Assembly (NCBI GenBank): GCA_947475465.1
Contig: CANJLK010000020.1
Location: 1 to 52,744, forward strand
Source: Caulobacteraceae bacterium
GTDB lineage: Bacteria; Pseudomonadota; Alphaproteobacteria; Caulobacterales; Caulobacteraceae
Length of the DNA stretch: 52,744 bases
Reading direction: 5' to 3'
Shown: positions 8,487 to 16,935 of the stretch, one piece after another
How positions within the stretch are numbered: the stretch's first letter is position 1
Layout: the number at the start of each line of letters is the position of its first letter
Position numbers and translations under genes: made by a program
The notes under the pieces: generated by a model
Told to the model about the DNA's origin: nothing
The model's database searches: none
Seen by the model: the letters and a program-made list of their open reading frames with translations, nothing else

Positions 8487-8738
8487 CGGGCGGCCAGACA
8501 TCTGAAGCTCTACCGTAACGGTATCGAATTTACTCTGCTTCGGCCTATAGGATTGCGATAAAATGTCCGGCGGGGATCAATATAAACTTTCTATAAGTTC
8601 CCCTGCCAGGTGAATACTGAGATAAATAAACACAGGATACCCAGATTGGGTGGTTTTTAACTTGCGGGTCTGGGATTCGTGACGTCATAGGGTGTGCAGT
8701 AAGGGCGTCAGAGCCTGTGACGAGTTGGACGTAAGCAC
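8487..8738. other. AT-rich intergenic region with a palindrome and a weak hairpin
   Basis: This stretch is clearly AT-richer than its neighbours (runs such as ATAAAATG and ATATAAACTTT). It holds a perfect 6+1+6 palindrome TACCGT-A-ACGGTA at 8511-8523 that could be an operator. A small ACCCA-GAT-TGGGT hairpin follows at 8639-8651, with GGTTTTT directly after, possibly the terminator of the ABM gene. The promoter of the PEPxxWA gene at 8739 must also lie here, but I could not place its boxes with confidence. Confidence 0.4.
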
Positions 8739-9424
8739 ATGAAGATTTTTGCGGTCGCGGCCGTGGCAGCCGGCCTGGCGTTTTCCGGCGCGGCCAATGC
8801 CGCCGCAATCAATGGCCTGTTCAACACCGGAACGGACGCGACCAACACCGCCCTGCCGCTGGAAAGCGGATCGCCGGACTCTCATTACCTGATCACCGGC
8901 TCGAGCGATCCCAGCGTGACGCTTGGTCAGTCGGTCACCTACTACAACCCCGGCTACATCGCCGACGACGCGAACTCGCGCTGGATCTCGGTGGCCCGCG
9001 ACGGCTATCCGGGTAACGATTCGACCACTTACGAACTGACCTTCAGCCTGGCTGGCCTTGACGCCGCCACGGCGTCGATCTCGGGGACCTGGGGCGCCGA
9101 CAACGAGGCCCATATCTATCTCAATGGCCTCTACACCGGCATCGCGCTGACCGGTACGGTGGTCGGCGGCTACGACATGGGCGACTGGGCGAGCTTCCAA
9201 CAGATGACCCGTTCACGATCAGCAGCGGCTTTCAGGCCGGCGTGAACCACCTGCAGTTCGTGGTCTTCGACTACGGCCCGCCCACGGCGCTGCGCGTGGA
9301 CGACCTGCAAGGGACGGCGGGGGCGGTTCCCGAGCCGGCCGCATGGGCCCTGATGATCGCCGGCTTCGGCGGCGTCGGCGCGGCGCTTCGATCCAACCGC
9401 CGCCGGCAGTTCGCCGCGGCCTGA
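8739..9424 (+). pseudogene. PEPxxWA-CTERM protein, frameshifted
   Basis: One coding unit split over two frames. The first part (8739-9205) has a clear signal peptide, MKIFAVAAVAAGLAFSGAAN, then a beta-rich exported domain with GTWGADNEAHIYLNG. Coding continues in another frame from about 9206 (DPFTISSGFQAGVNHLQFV) to 9424. It ends with the sorting signal VPEPAAWALMIAGFGG and an arginine-rich tail. Adding one base near 9204-9206 would restore a single protein of about 228 residues. As written, the first frame stops at 9245 and loses the sorting tail. Either the gene is inactive or a base is missing from the sequence. A family of exosortase-sorted envelope proteins is certain; the function is not. 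Confidence 0.75.
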
Positions 9425-9465
9425 TGGTCCGGCGGCCGAAGGCCGCCTGGGAGACCAAGTTAGAG

Positions 9466-9489
9466 AACCCCGGCCGAGAGGCCGGGGTT
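9466..9489 (+). terminator. Rho-independent terminator after the PEPxxWA gene
   Basis: A perfect 10-bp stem AACCCCGGCC / GGCCGGGGTT around a GAGA loop, followed by TTTCGGTTTT. It ends transcription of the upstream plus-strand gene 27 bases before the MFS gene starts. Confidence 0.85.
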
Positions 9490-9515
9490 TTCGGTTTTGG
9501 GGTTAGTGTCCGGCG

Positions 9516-11069
9516 ATGAGCGCCAAGACCTCGTCCGCCCGGACCGCCGGCTTCGCCCTGATGTGCCTGGGCATGTTCATGGCGATCCTCGACGTCCAGG
9601 TGGTCGCCACCTCGATCCCCACCCTGCAGCAGGCGCTGAATGTGGCGCCCGACAAGGTGTCCTGGGTCCAGACGGCCTATCTCATCGCCGAGGTGATCGC
9701 GATTCCCCTGACCGGGGTCCTGACCCGCATTTTGTCCATGCGCTGGCTGTTCGTCATAGCCCTGGCGCTCTTCACCCTCAGTTCCGCGGGCTGCGCGGCA
9801 AGCGGCTCGTTCGGCGCCCTGATCGCCTGGCGCGTGGCGCAGGGATTTTCGGGCGGAACCTTGATCCCCTCGGTCTTCTCCGCTGTCTTCCTGCTGTTCC
9901 CCGAACGGCGCCAGGCCTTGGCGACGACCGTGGCCGGCGTCCTGGCGGTCCTGGCGCCCACGGTGGGACCGGTGGTCGGCGGCTGGATCACCCAGACCTA
10001 CAGCTGGCATTGGCTGTTCCTGATCAATGTGGGGCCGGGCGTCCTGGCCTCGCTGGGCGCGATCTGGCTCCTGCCGAGGGAGGCCCCGCGCCCCGGCGAG
10101 ATCCGCGAGGTCGACTGGACCGCACTGGTCTTCATGGCCCTGGCGCTGGCGGCGCTCGAAATCGGTCTCAAGGAGGCGCCGGACCGGGGCTGGCTGTCCC
10201 CCCCGATCCTGGCCCTGGCCGCCATGTTCGCCGGAGCCGGGGGCCTGTTCATCGGCCGCACCCTGGGGGCTGCTTCGCCCCTCGTGCGGCTGGCGGCCTT
10301 TCGAGATCGGCGCTTCGCGGTGGGCTGCTTCCTCAGCTTCGTCCTGGGCGTGGGGCTGTTCGGTTCGGTCTATCTGATGCCGGTCTTCCTGGGCGCTGTC
10401 CGTGGCTATGGCGCGCTGCACATCGGCGAGGTGATGCTGGTGACGGGCGTGGCGCAGCTGGCCACCGCGCCGCTCGCCGTGGCGCTGGAGCGGCGGGTGG
10501 GCGCAAGGACGCTCACCGCCTTCGGGTTCGCCCTCTTCGCCCTGGGCCTCGGGATGAGTGCGTTCGAGACTGTGGAAACCGGCTATTCCCAGATGTTCTG
10601 GCCGCAGGCGGTGCGCGGCGTGGCGATCATGTTCTGTCTGCTGCCGCCCACCCGCATGGCGCTTGGACATCTGCCCGACGCCCAGGTCGCCGACGCCAGC
10701 GGCCTGTTCAACCTGATGCGCAACCTGGGCGGCGCCATCGGCCTGGCGCTGATCGACACGGTGCTCTACAGCCGCGGCCCGCACCATGCCGAAATCATCG
10801 CGGGGAAGCTGCGGGACGGTGATACGGCGACAGCGCTTGCGGCCGGAATTCCCCTCCAGCTACTGGCCATGGGCGAGCCCGGGGCTTTGGCGCCGGCGGC
10901 CCGCGCCGCCCTTGAGCCCATGATCGGCAGGCTGGCCTTCGCGCGCGCGGCCAACGAAGCCTGGGCCCTGGTCGCCGGGCTGACCCTGGCGGCTCTCGCG
11001 AGCCTGATTCTGGCTCCCTCGGAGCCCCCGAGTTCCGCAGAACAAGTTCGCCCAAAAGCTGCGGATTAA
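9516..11069 (+). CDS. DHA2-family MFS drug:H+ antiporter (EmrB/QacA-like)
   Basis: A 517-residue inner-membrane protein with about 14 predicted spans. The first helix FMAILDVQVVATSIPTLQ matches the conserved 'LD.tivn.AlP' start of EmrB/QacA transporters. WVQTAYLIAEVIAIPLTG, WRVAQGFSGGTLIP and the antiporter motif C (APTVGPVVGGWI) followed by WHWLFLIN are all present. These proteins export drugs or other amphipathic compounds using the proton gradient, often with an EmrA-type membrane fusion protein. No such partner or regulator is adjacent. It starts just after a terminator, so it has its own promoter. The substrate cannot be told from sequence. Confidence 0.9.
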   Translation: MSAKTSSARTAGFALMCLGMFMAILDVQVVATSIPTLQQALNVAPDKVSWVQTAYLIAEVIAIPLTGVLTRILSMRWLFVIALALFTLSSAGCAASGSFGALIAWRVAQGFSGGTLIPSVFSAVFLLFPERRQALATTVAGVLAVLAPTVGPVVGGWITQTYSWHWLFLINVGPGVLASLGAIWLLPREAPRPGEIREVDWTALVFMALALAALEIGLKEAPDRGWLSPPILALAAMFAGAGGLFIGRTLGAASPLVRLAAFRDRRFAVGCFLSFVLGVGLFGSVYLMPVFLGAVRGYGALHIGEVMLVTGVAQLATAPLAVALERRVGARTLTAFGFALFALGLGMSAFETVETGYSQMFWPQAVRGVAIMFCLLPPTRMALGHLPDAQVADASGLFNLMRNLGGAIGLALIDTVLYSRGPHHAEIIAGKLRDGDTATALAAGIPLQLLAMGEPGALAPAARAALEPMIGRLAFARAANEAWALVAGLTLAALASLILAPSEPPSSAEQVRPKAAD

Positions 11070-11213
11070 CGCAATTGTAGAGCTTCACCGATAGAAGGCA
11101 GGCTCCCGGCCAGCGCCGAGCCCGCCACCCGCCAGGGTCAGGGACCCGTCGCGCCTTCAGCTGGGGCGTGGGTGAAGGCCGGTCCAGAATGGGCTCGGCG
11201 TTGGAGGTTGAAG

Positions 11214-12401
11214 GTGGCGACGCGTAACCAGGACCGATCGTTTCGGAGCCTGAGCGGGCTGGAGCGCACCGCCTCGACGAGCCGCGTCCTCAACCTGGCG
11301 GCGGTGGCCAGCCAGAACGCCGGCGATCCGGAATATGAGGCCGCCCCCTTCTTCAAGGCCGCGTCGCTGAACGGAGCGGTGATCATCAAGCACCGACTGC
11401 GCGCCGACGAGCAGTTCATCTTCGACACATCCAAGAAGATCGCCACCAAGGTGATCATCCCCTTCGAGCGCACGGACCTCAGCCTCGGCGGCCGTTCGCT
11501 GTTCGTCGGTCAGCGCGGGTGGCAGGACATGCTGGCCCAGCTGCGCGGCAACGCCGACGACGAGGCCCGCGACGTGGCCCTGCTGGAGGCCCTGGACGAG
11601 TTGCCCTCGCTCGACCCCTTCTTGTTGCGCGAGCACCTGAATCGGCGCGAGTTCAAGATCGCCAACTGCTATTTCGCCATCTCGAACGCTGATCTCGACC
11701 GCATGCAGCGGTTTGTCTCCAGCGAGATCTCCAAGCTGGTGGACCTGGCCTACGGCGGCCAGTCCGGCGCCAACAGCAACAGCTCCAAACTGGTCAGCCT
11801 GCTGCTCTCCGGCCAGGACGATACGCGGCTGGAGCCGCTGCGCCTGACGCTGGGCCTGGAGGGCGAGAACTTCCGCGAGGGGATCTTCAGCTGGAAGGGC
11901 TTCCTCTATTACAAATGGGTTTTGACCAGCCTGTGGCCTGAACTTCGCAGCGTCATTTCCGAGCTTACCGAGATCAAGATCGTCGGCCCGCGCGACTATG
12001 AGCTGATGGGTCAGGTGAAGGATGTGGGCAAGCGGGTGAATGAGGCGATCCTCGGCCAGGTCAAGAAGGTCCGCGCCACGCTGCAGGTCTATGACGACGC
12101 CTTCGGCGAGCTGACCCAGGCCGGCAATCCCATGGCCTTCCGCAACTTCCTGCTGAAGTCGCCGGAGATGTTCATCACCCTGGGCGAGCGCACGGGGATG
12201 GTGAGCCACATTGCCAGCTTCTGGCGCTACCGCTTCCCCAAGGGCCGGGCGCTGAGCGTCGAGCTCGACGAGCTGTTCGACATCCTGCAGGATTTCCACC
12301 AGGGACTGGGCGAGGAAGAAGACAAGCTCGCCAACGCCTTCGCTCCGAAAATCATCCGCGAGGAACCGGCGGCGCCGGAGATCGCCAAGGTCGCCCTCTA
12401 G
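11214..12401 (+). CDS. Conserved-looking cytoplasmic protein of unknown function
   Basis: About 395 residues. GTG 11214 is chosen because GGAGG sits 6 bases upstream at 11203-11207; an in-frame start 42 bases earlier lacks this. No signal peptide and no membrane span. The composition is mixed alpha/beta, with FFKAASLNGAVIIKHRLRAD, FDTSKKIATKVIIPFERTD, FSWKGFLYYKWVLTSLWPEL and a helical, charged C-terminal third (LDELFDILQDFHQGLGEEED). The mid segment DLGGRSLFVGQRGW-like region and the strict codon usage suggest a real, constrained gene. I do not recognise the family. It converges on the hybrid kinase gene, with only 5 bases between their ends. Confidence 0.7.
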   Translation: MATRNQDRSFRSLSGLERTASTSRVLNLAAVASQNAGDPEYEAAPFFKAASLNGAVIIKHRLRADEQFIFDTSKKIATKVIIPFERTDLSLGGRSLFVGQRGWQDMLAQLRGNADDEARDVALLEALDELPSLDPFLLREHLNRREFKIANCYFAISNADLDRMQRFVSSEISKLVDLAYGGQSGANSNSSKLVSLLLSGQDDTRLEPLRLTLGLEGENFREGIFSWKGFLYYKWVLTSLWPELRSVISELTEIKIVGPRDYELMGQVKDVGKRVNEAILGQVKKVRATLQVYDDAFGELTQAGNPMAFRNFLLKSPEMFITLGERTGMVSHIASFWRYRFPKGRALSVELDELFDILQDFHQGLGEEEDKLANAFAPKIIREEPAAPEIAKVAL

Positions 12402-12406
12402 GCGCC

Positions 12407-14086
12407 CTAGGCCCGCCGCAGCGCCAGGCGAAGCTTGGCGGCGAGATCCTCTTCCACGAACGGCTTGCGCAGGATGGCGTCGTCGCCGGCCTCGTCCAGG
12501 GCTTCGGTGTCGGCATAGCCGGTCAGGAACAGGATGGGCAGGTCCGGCCGCCGCGCCCTGACCTCGCGGGCGACCTCGGCGCCGTTCATGCCGGGCATGG
12601 CGAAGTCCAGAAGCAGGAGGTCGATCTCGGCCTGGCGGTCGAGGGCCTCGAGCGCCGCGCCGCCGCTTCCGGCCTCCACGACCCCGTAGCCCAGGTCGTG
12701 AAGGATCCCCGCCGTAACCTCGCGCACGGCGCTGTCGTCATCGACAAGCAGCACGCGGCGGTTCTTCGGGGTCCCGTCGGTCGCGCCCTGCGCCCTGGCC
12801 GCCGGCGCCTCGGCCTGAGTGGCGGCGCGGGGCAGGTAGACGTTGACCGAAGTGCCCTGGCCGGGCTTTGAGTCGATCCGCACCCCGCCGCCGGATTGCT
12901 TGGCCAGGCCGAACACCTGGCTCAGGCCCAGGCCCGAACCCTTGCCCACCTCCTTGGTGGTGAAGAACGGCTCGAACACCTTGGCGAGGATTTCCGGGGT
13001 CATGCCCGAGCCGGTGTCGGTGACCGAGACCATCACATAGTCGCCGGCGGCCGGCTCTTCGGGCCGCAGCGGCGCGGGCAGGGCGACGTTGGCGGTCCCG
13101 ACCGTCAGGCTGCCGCCCACCTCCATGGCGTCGCGCGCATTGATCGCCAGGTTGAGAAGCACCAGCTCGATCTGGGTGGGGTCGATCATCGCCGGCCACA
13201 GGCCAGGTTCCAGGACCGTGCTGATCCGCACGCTGCCGCCCATGGTCGACTGGAGCAGATCGCGCATGCTGGACACGGTTTCGTTGAGGTCCACCGGGCG
13301 GGGTTCCAGCCGCTGGCGGCGGGAGAAGGCCAGCATCTGGGCGGTCAGCTGAGCGCCGCGTTCGGCGGCCTGGGCCATCATCCGCAACCGGCGCGCCACG
13401 GCGGGATCGGCCTCGGTCTTCTGCATCTGGCGGATATTGCCCAGCACCACCATCAGCAGGTTGTTGAAGTCGTGGGCCACCCCTGAGGTCAGCTGCCCCA
13501 CCGCCTCCAGGCGCTGCGCCTGGCGCAGGGCAGATTCCACCCGTTCGCGCTCCGCGATCTGGCCGGCGAGCTCGCGGTTGGCGGTTTCCAGCTCGACGGT
13601 GCGTTCCTCGACGCGGCGCTCCAACAGGGCCTCGCCCGCGCGGATGGTCTCGATGCGGTCGCGGGCCTCATACTGGCGCCGGCGGCCGCGCAGCGCGGTC
13701 TTGATGACGCTGATCAGGGTGGTCGGGTGGAAGGGCCGTTCCAGGAAGGTGACGTTGCCCAGGGCCTCCGTCATTCGCCGCGCGCCGGCATTGCGCTCCA
13801 TGCCGCCGCCGCGATGGGCGAGCAGCACGATGGGCAGGTCCGACCACGGCGGCTGGGCCTCGATCCAGCGTACGAGGTCAGGATATTCGGCTGTCTGAAG
13901 GGCCTCTTCGGCGACCAACACCACGCCGACGCCGTGCTGGAATTCGCTGCGCAGGCCAGTGAGGTTCTCGCACACCATCACAGGCAGCCGGGCTTCCCGC
14001 AGGATGGCGGCGGCGATCGCGGCGTCGCGGCCCAGCGGCGCGACGACCAGGACCCGCTCGGACTCTCCCGAGCTGCGCTGCGTCAT
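12407..14086 (-). CDS. Hybrid sensor histidine kinase with N-terminal pseudo-receiver
   Basis: 559 residues, no membrane span. Residues 10-130 fold like a receiver (RVLVVAPLGRDAAI, FLERPFHPTTLISVI), but the phospho-acceptor Asp is missing (VVLVAEEAL), so it is a pseudo-receiver. A coiled coil (about 135-190) leads to a HisKA domain with GVAHDFNNLL (His205), then HATPase motifs NLAINARDAM, DTGSGMT and GSGLGLSQVFGL. A C-terminal receiver has VDDDSAVRE and the acceptor near Asp494 in LLLDFAMPGMNG. It overlaps the upstream kaiC-like gene by 4 bases (ATGA), so the two are translationally coupled. It probably takes its signal from the KaiC-like partner. The pairing with an output protein is unknown. 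Confidence 0.88.
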   Translation of the reverse strand: MTQRSSGESERVLVVAPLGRDAAIAAAILREARLPVMVCENLTGLRSEFQHGVGVVLVAEEALQTAEYPDLVRWIEAQPPWSDLPIVLLAHRGGGMERNAGARRMTEALGNVTFLERPFHPTTLISVIKTALRGRRRQYEARDRIETIRAGEALLERRVEERTVELETANRELAGQIAERERVESALRQAQRLEAVGQLTSGVAHDFNNLLMVVLGNIRQMQKTEADPAVARRLRMMAQAAERGAQLTAQMLAFSRRQRLEPRPVDLNETVSSMRDLLQSTMGGSVRISTVLEPGLWPAMIDPTQIELVLLNLAINARDAMEVGGSLTVGTANVALPAPLRPEEPAAGDYVMVSVTDTGSGMTPEILAKVFEPFFTTKEVGKGSGLGLSQVFGLAKQSGGGVRIDSKPGQGTSVNVYLPRAATQAEAPAARAQGATDGTPKNRRVLLVDDDSAVREVTAGILHDLGYGVVEAGSGGAALEALDRQAEIDLLLLDFAMPGMNGAEVAREVRARRPDLPILFLTGYADTEALDEAGDDAILRKPFVEEDLAAKLRLALRRA

Positions 14087-15582
14087 GCAGAGGCGTCCCC
14101 CATCAGCCCGGACCCCTGGCCCACGAAATTCGGCACGCCCCGCAGGACGCCCTGAAAATTGTGCAGAGGCGGGCCGACGCTCAGGCCGGTGTCGGCGATC
14201 TCGAATTCACGGATGGTCTTCTCGTGCTTGCCGGACCGCTTCTTGATCACCGACATGGCGCGGCGCACCTGGCCGGTGGCCTCGAAGTAGCGGAGCAGCA
14301 GAACGGTGTCGGCGAGATAGGTCACGTCCACCGGCGCCTTCATCTCGCCCACCAGGCCATGCTGGGCGACGGTCAGGAAGGTCGTGGCGCCCTGGCGGTT
14401 CAGGTACTGGAGCAGCTCGTGGATGTGGAGGATCAGGAAGTTCTCCTCCGGCATGGCCGCCTGATACCCATTGAGGCTGTCGATGACGACGGTCTTGATG
14501 CCCATGGCGTCGACACAGTGGCGGACGCGGGCGGTGAATTCGCCAGGTGACAGTTCGGCGGCGTCGACCTGCTGCAGCAGGAGCTGGCCCGCGGCGACCA
14601 TGGCTTCGATGTCGATCCCGAAGGCCTTGGTGCGGGCGATCAGCAGGCCAAGTTCCTCGTCGAAGGCGAAGAACGCGGCCCGCTCGCCGCGCTGCGCCGC
14701 CGCCAGGACGAAGTAGAGGGCCATGAGCGACTTGCCGGTGCCGGCCGGGCCAAGGATCAGGCAGCTGGACCCGCGTTCCACCCCGCCGCCCATGATGGCG
14801 TCCAGGCCGGGCAGGCCGCTCGACTGCGGCTCGCGCGAGAAATCGCTCTTGTGCTCGGAGGAGACCAGCCGCGGATAGACCTCCAGACCGCCGGTGCGGA
14901 TGGTGAAGTCGTGGAAACCGCCCCGGCACTTGCGCCCGCGGTATTTGATCACCCGCACGCGCCGCCGCTCAGCGCCGTATTCGGGGGCCAGTTCCTCAAG
15001 GCGGATGACGCCGTGCGCGACGCTGTGGACCGTCTTGTCGAGGTTTTCGGTGGTCAGGTCGTCCAGCAGCAGGACCGTGGCGCCGTGCTTGGCGAAATAG
15101 TGCTTCAAGGCCAGGACCTGGCGGCGGTAGCGCAGCGAGCTTTGCGCCAGCAGGCGAATCTCGGACAGGCTGTCGATGACCACGCGGTCGGGCGTCAGCC
15201 GCTCGACGGCCTCGAAGATCATCCGGGTCGTCTCGCCCAGCTCCAGGTCAGAGGAGTAGAGCAGGCTCTGCTGCTGCTGTTCGTCCAGCAGGCTCTCCGG
15301 CGGGACCAGTTCGAAGACCTCCACGCCTCCCAGGTCCCAGCCATGGGACTGCGCGGTGTCCCGCAGCTCCGCCTCGGTCTCGGAAAGGGTGATGTAGAGG
15401 GTCTTTTCACCGGCCTCGGCGCCGGCCTGCAGGAAGCTCATGGCCGTCGTCGTCTTGCCTGTGCCCGGACTGCCTTCAAGCAGGTAGACCCGGTCGCGGG
15501 CCAGTCCGCCCGACAGGATGTCGTCGAGCCCGGCGATGCCCGTAGAGGCGTCGCCGCTCTCAGCAGGCGCCTTGTTCGTCAT
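14083..15582 (-). CDS. KaiC-family double RecA-like ATPase
   Basis: About 499 residues with two KaiC domains. Walker A motifs are GSPGTGKTT (37-45) and GPAGTGKS (278-285). Walker B-like strands are DRVVIDSLSEIR and IKTVVIDSLNGYQ. In cyanobacteria KaiC is the clock core; elsewhere the family acts in signalling or stress and often lacks KaiA and KaiB, as here. The region matching the CII autophosphorylation sites reads DVTYLADT, so the Ser/Thr pair seems to be Thr-Tyr. ATG 15582 is preferred to an upstream in-frame TTG. The gene runs straight into the hybrid kinase with a 4-base overlap, so a KaiC-kinase signalling unit is likely. True clock function is doubtful. Confidence 0.88.
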   Translation of the reverse strand: MTNKAPAESGDASTGIAGLDDILSGGLARDRVYLLEGSPGTGKTTTAMSFLQAGAEAGEKTLYITLSETEAELRDTAQSHGWDLGGVEVFELVPPESLLDEQQQQSLLYSSDLELGETTRMIFEAVERLTPDRVVIDSLSEIRLLAQSSLRYRRQVLALKHYFAKHGATVLLLDDLTTENLDKTVHSVAHGVIRLEELAPEYGAERRRVRVIKYRGRKCRGGFHDFTIRTGGLEVYPRLVSSEHKSDFSREPQSSGLPGLDAIMGGGVERGSSCLILGPAGTGKSLMALYFVLAAAQRGERAAFFAFDEELGLLIARTKAFGIDIEAMVAAGQLLLQQVDAAELSPGEFTARVRHCVDAMGIKTVVIDSLNGYQAAMPEENFLILHIHELLQYLNRQGATTFLTVAQHGLVGEMKAPVDVTYLADTVLLLRYFEATGQVRRAMSVIKKRSGKHEKTIREFEIADTGLSVGPPLHNFQGVLRGVPNFVGQGSGLMGDASA

Positions 15583-15681
15583 GTCTCGCTCTCGCAACAG
15601 CGGCGCAACGCGCCAGACCCCCGTTGGAAAGCTTAAGCGCCGAATTCGCCACAGAGTTCCCGCGCCCTGGGCGGAGCGTTC

Positions 15682-16296
15682 CTAGGCTTCCGAAGCGATC
15701 CGGCGCTGACGGCGCAGCATGGCGCCCACGCCGCCGAAGCCGATGATCATCAGGATCCAGGCGGTGGGTTCCGGCACGGCGTCGATCGAGGTGTTGCGGC
15801 CAAATGCCTGGATGTCGCTGGCGGAAATGGAGACTGTGCCCACGGAATTGGCCTGATAGCCGCCGGCGTTGGCGCGGTAGAATTCGTAGGTGGAGGCGTT
15901 GTCCGAGAACAGGTTGTATTCGTCGCCGGAGGCGCCGGTGAACATCAGCCCGTACCAGGAAACGGTCGGCGCGCCGGTCGGGAACAGCAGGTTGTCGAAC
16001 ATGAAACGGCCATCGGGCGAATAGGCCCAGCCGGGGGAGTTGGGGTTGTCGATGAGGCCGGTCACCGTGTCGGTGGCGCCGCCGTTGTCGACGAGGCCGC
16101 TGATCGCCGTGACGTTGAAGCTGCCGTCGCCGTTGGCGATGTCGCTGGTGGTGACGGTCAGGCTGGCGCCTAGCGGCGCCGCGCCGTTGGTCGCCCAATA
16201 GTCGACGAGCCAGCTCGCCGCCTGGGCCTGGCCGGCGGCCAGCGCCAGGGTGACGGCGGCCGAAAGCGTCGCGGCGAGCCGCTGAAATCCTTGCAT
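15682..16296 (-). CDS. PEPxxWA-CTERM sorting domain protein
   Basis: 204 residues. A signal peptide (RLAATLSAAVTLALAAGQ, cut after AQA) is followed by a beta-rich exported domain with VTAISGLVDNGGATDTVTGL and EYNLFSDNASTYEFYR. The end has the sorting signal VPEPTAWILMIIGFGG and RRQRR. After export, an exosortase-type enzyme is expected to act on the motif and anchor or release the protein at the envelope. The middle resembles the many short PEP-CTERM proteins of unknown role. It stands alone, upstream on the same strand as the kaiC-like gene and about 100 bases from it. It is one of three such genes in the window. Confidence 0.85.
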   Translation of the reverse strand: MQGFQRLAATLSAAVTLALAAGQAQAASWLVDYWATNGAAPLGASLTVTTSDIANGDGSFNVTAISGLVDNGGATDTVTGLIDNPNSPGWAYSPDGRFMFDNLLFPTGAPTVSWYGLMFTGASGDEYNLFSDNASTYEFYRANAGGYQANSVGTVSISASDIQAFGRNTSIDAVPEPTAWILMIIGFGGVGAMLRRQRRIASEA

Positions 16297-16398
16297 AACC
16301 TTGTCCCCCGCCCCGGACGCTCCGGGCTTACGGTCAAGGTACGGTCATGGTTTACGGAAAGTTGCAGAACACCGTTCGTGACGGGCTGACGCAGGGGA

Positions 16399-16917
16399 TC
16401 AGCGCCGTTCAAGCACCCGGAAGGTGAAGGGATATTGGTCGTCTTCGCCGGCGGGGTAGTCCTGGCGGCGCACCTCGCGCCAGCGGCTCTCGTCGATGGG
16501 CGGCAGGACGACGTCGCCGTCGACCTCGGCGTCGATGTCGGTGAGGTAGAGCCGCTGGGCCTTCATCAGGGCGAGCGTGAAGAGCGAGGCCCCGCCGATG
16601 ACGCAAACCTCGGCCGCCCCATCCTCCTCGGCCTGCTCGCGGCCTATGGAGACGGCTTCAGAGAATTCTTCACAGACCACCGCGCCGCGCGGCTCGAAAG
16701 ACCCGTCGCGGGAGAGCACGATGTTGGTGCGGCCTACCAGCGGCTTCTTCGGCAGGCTCTCCCAGGTCTTGCGACCCATGATCACCGGCTTGCCCATGGT
16801 CACAGCGCGGAAGTTGGCCAGGTCGGTCTTGAGCCGCCAGGGCAGGGTCCCGCCCTTGCCGATGACGCCATTCCTGGCGCGCGCAATGGGTCCGGCGGTG
16901 AGGAGCGGGGCGGGCAT
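16399..16917 (-). CDS. folA: Dihydrofolate reductase
   Basis: 172 residues, the normal DHFR length. It reduces dihydrofolate to tetrahydrofolate with NADPH in the cytoplasm. ARNGVIGKGGTLPWRLKTDL carries the substrate loop, with the catalytic acidic residue in the LKTDLANF helix. VIMGRKTWESLP binds NADPH, and VCVIGGASLF is the second NADPH loop. FTFRVLERR ends the protein as in the family. The gene follows thyA by 18 bases on the same strand. This is the common thyA-folA operon, which recycles the dihydrofolate made by thymidylate synthase. The N-terminus MPAPLLTAGPIARA is slightly unusual but the start is well placed. Confidence 0.96.
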   Translation of the reverse strand: MPAPLLTAGPIARARNGVIGKGGTLPWRLKTDLANFRAVTMGKPVIMGRKTWESLPKKPLVGRTNIVLSRDGSFEPRGAVVCEEFSEAVSIGREQAEEDGAAEVCVIGGASLFTLALMKAQRLYLTDIDAEVDGDVVLPPIDESRWREVRRQDYPAGEDDQYPFTFRVLERR

Positions 16918-16935
16918 AGACCCTCTCTAGCAGGG

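Noticed and set aside
9219..10787. 522-residue open frame opposite the DHA2 transporter
   Set aside because: Very rich in Arg, Gln, Gly and His with no domain; a typical high-GC shadow of the transporter gene.
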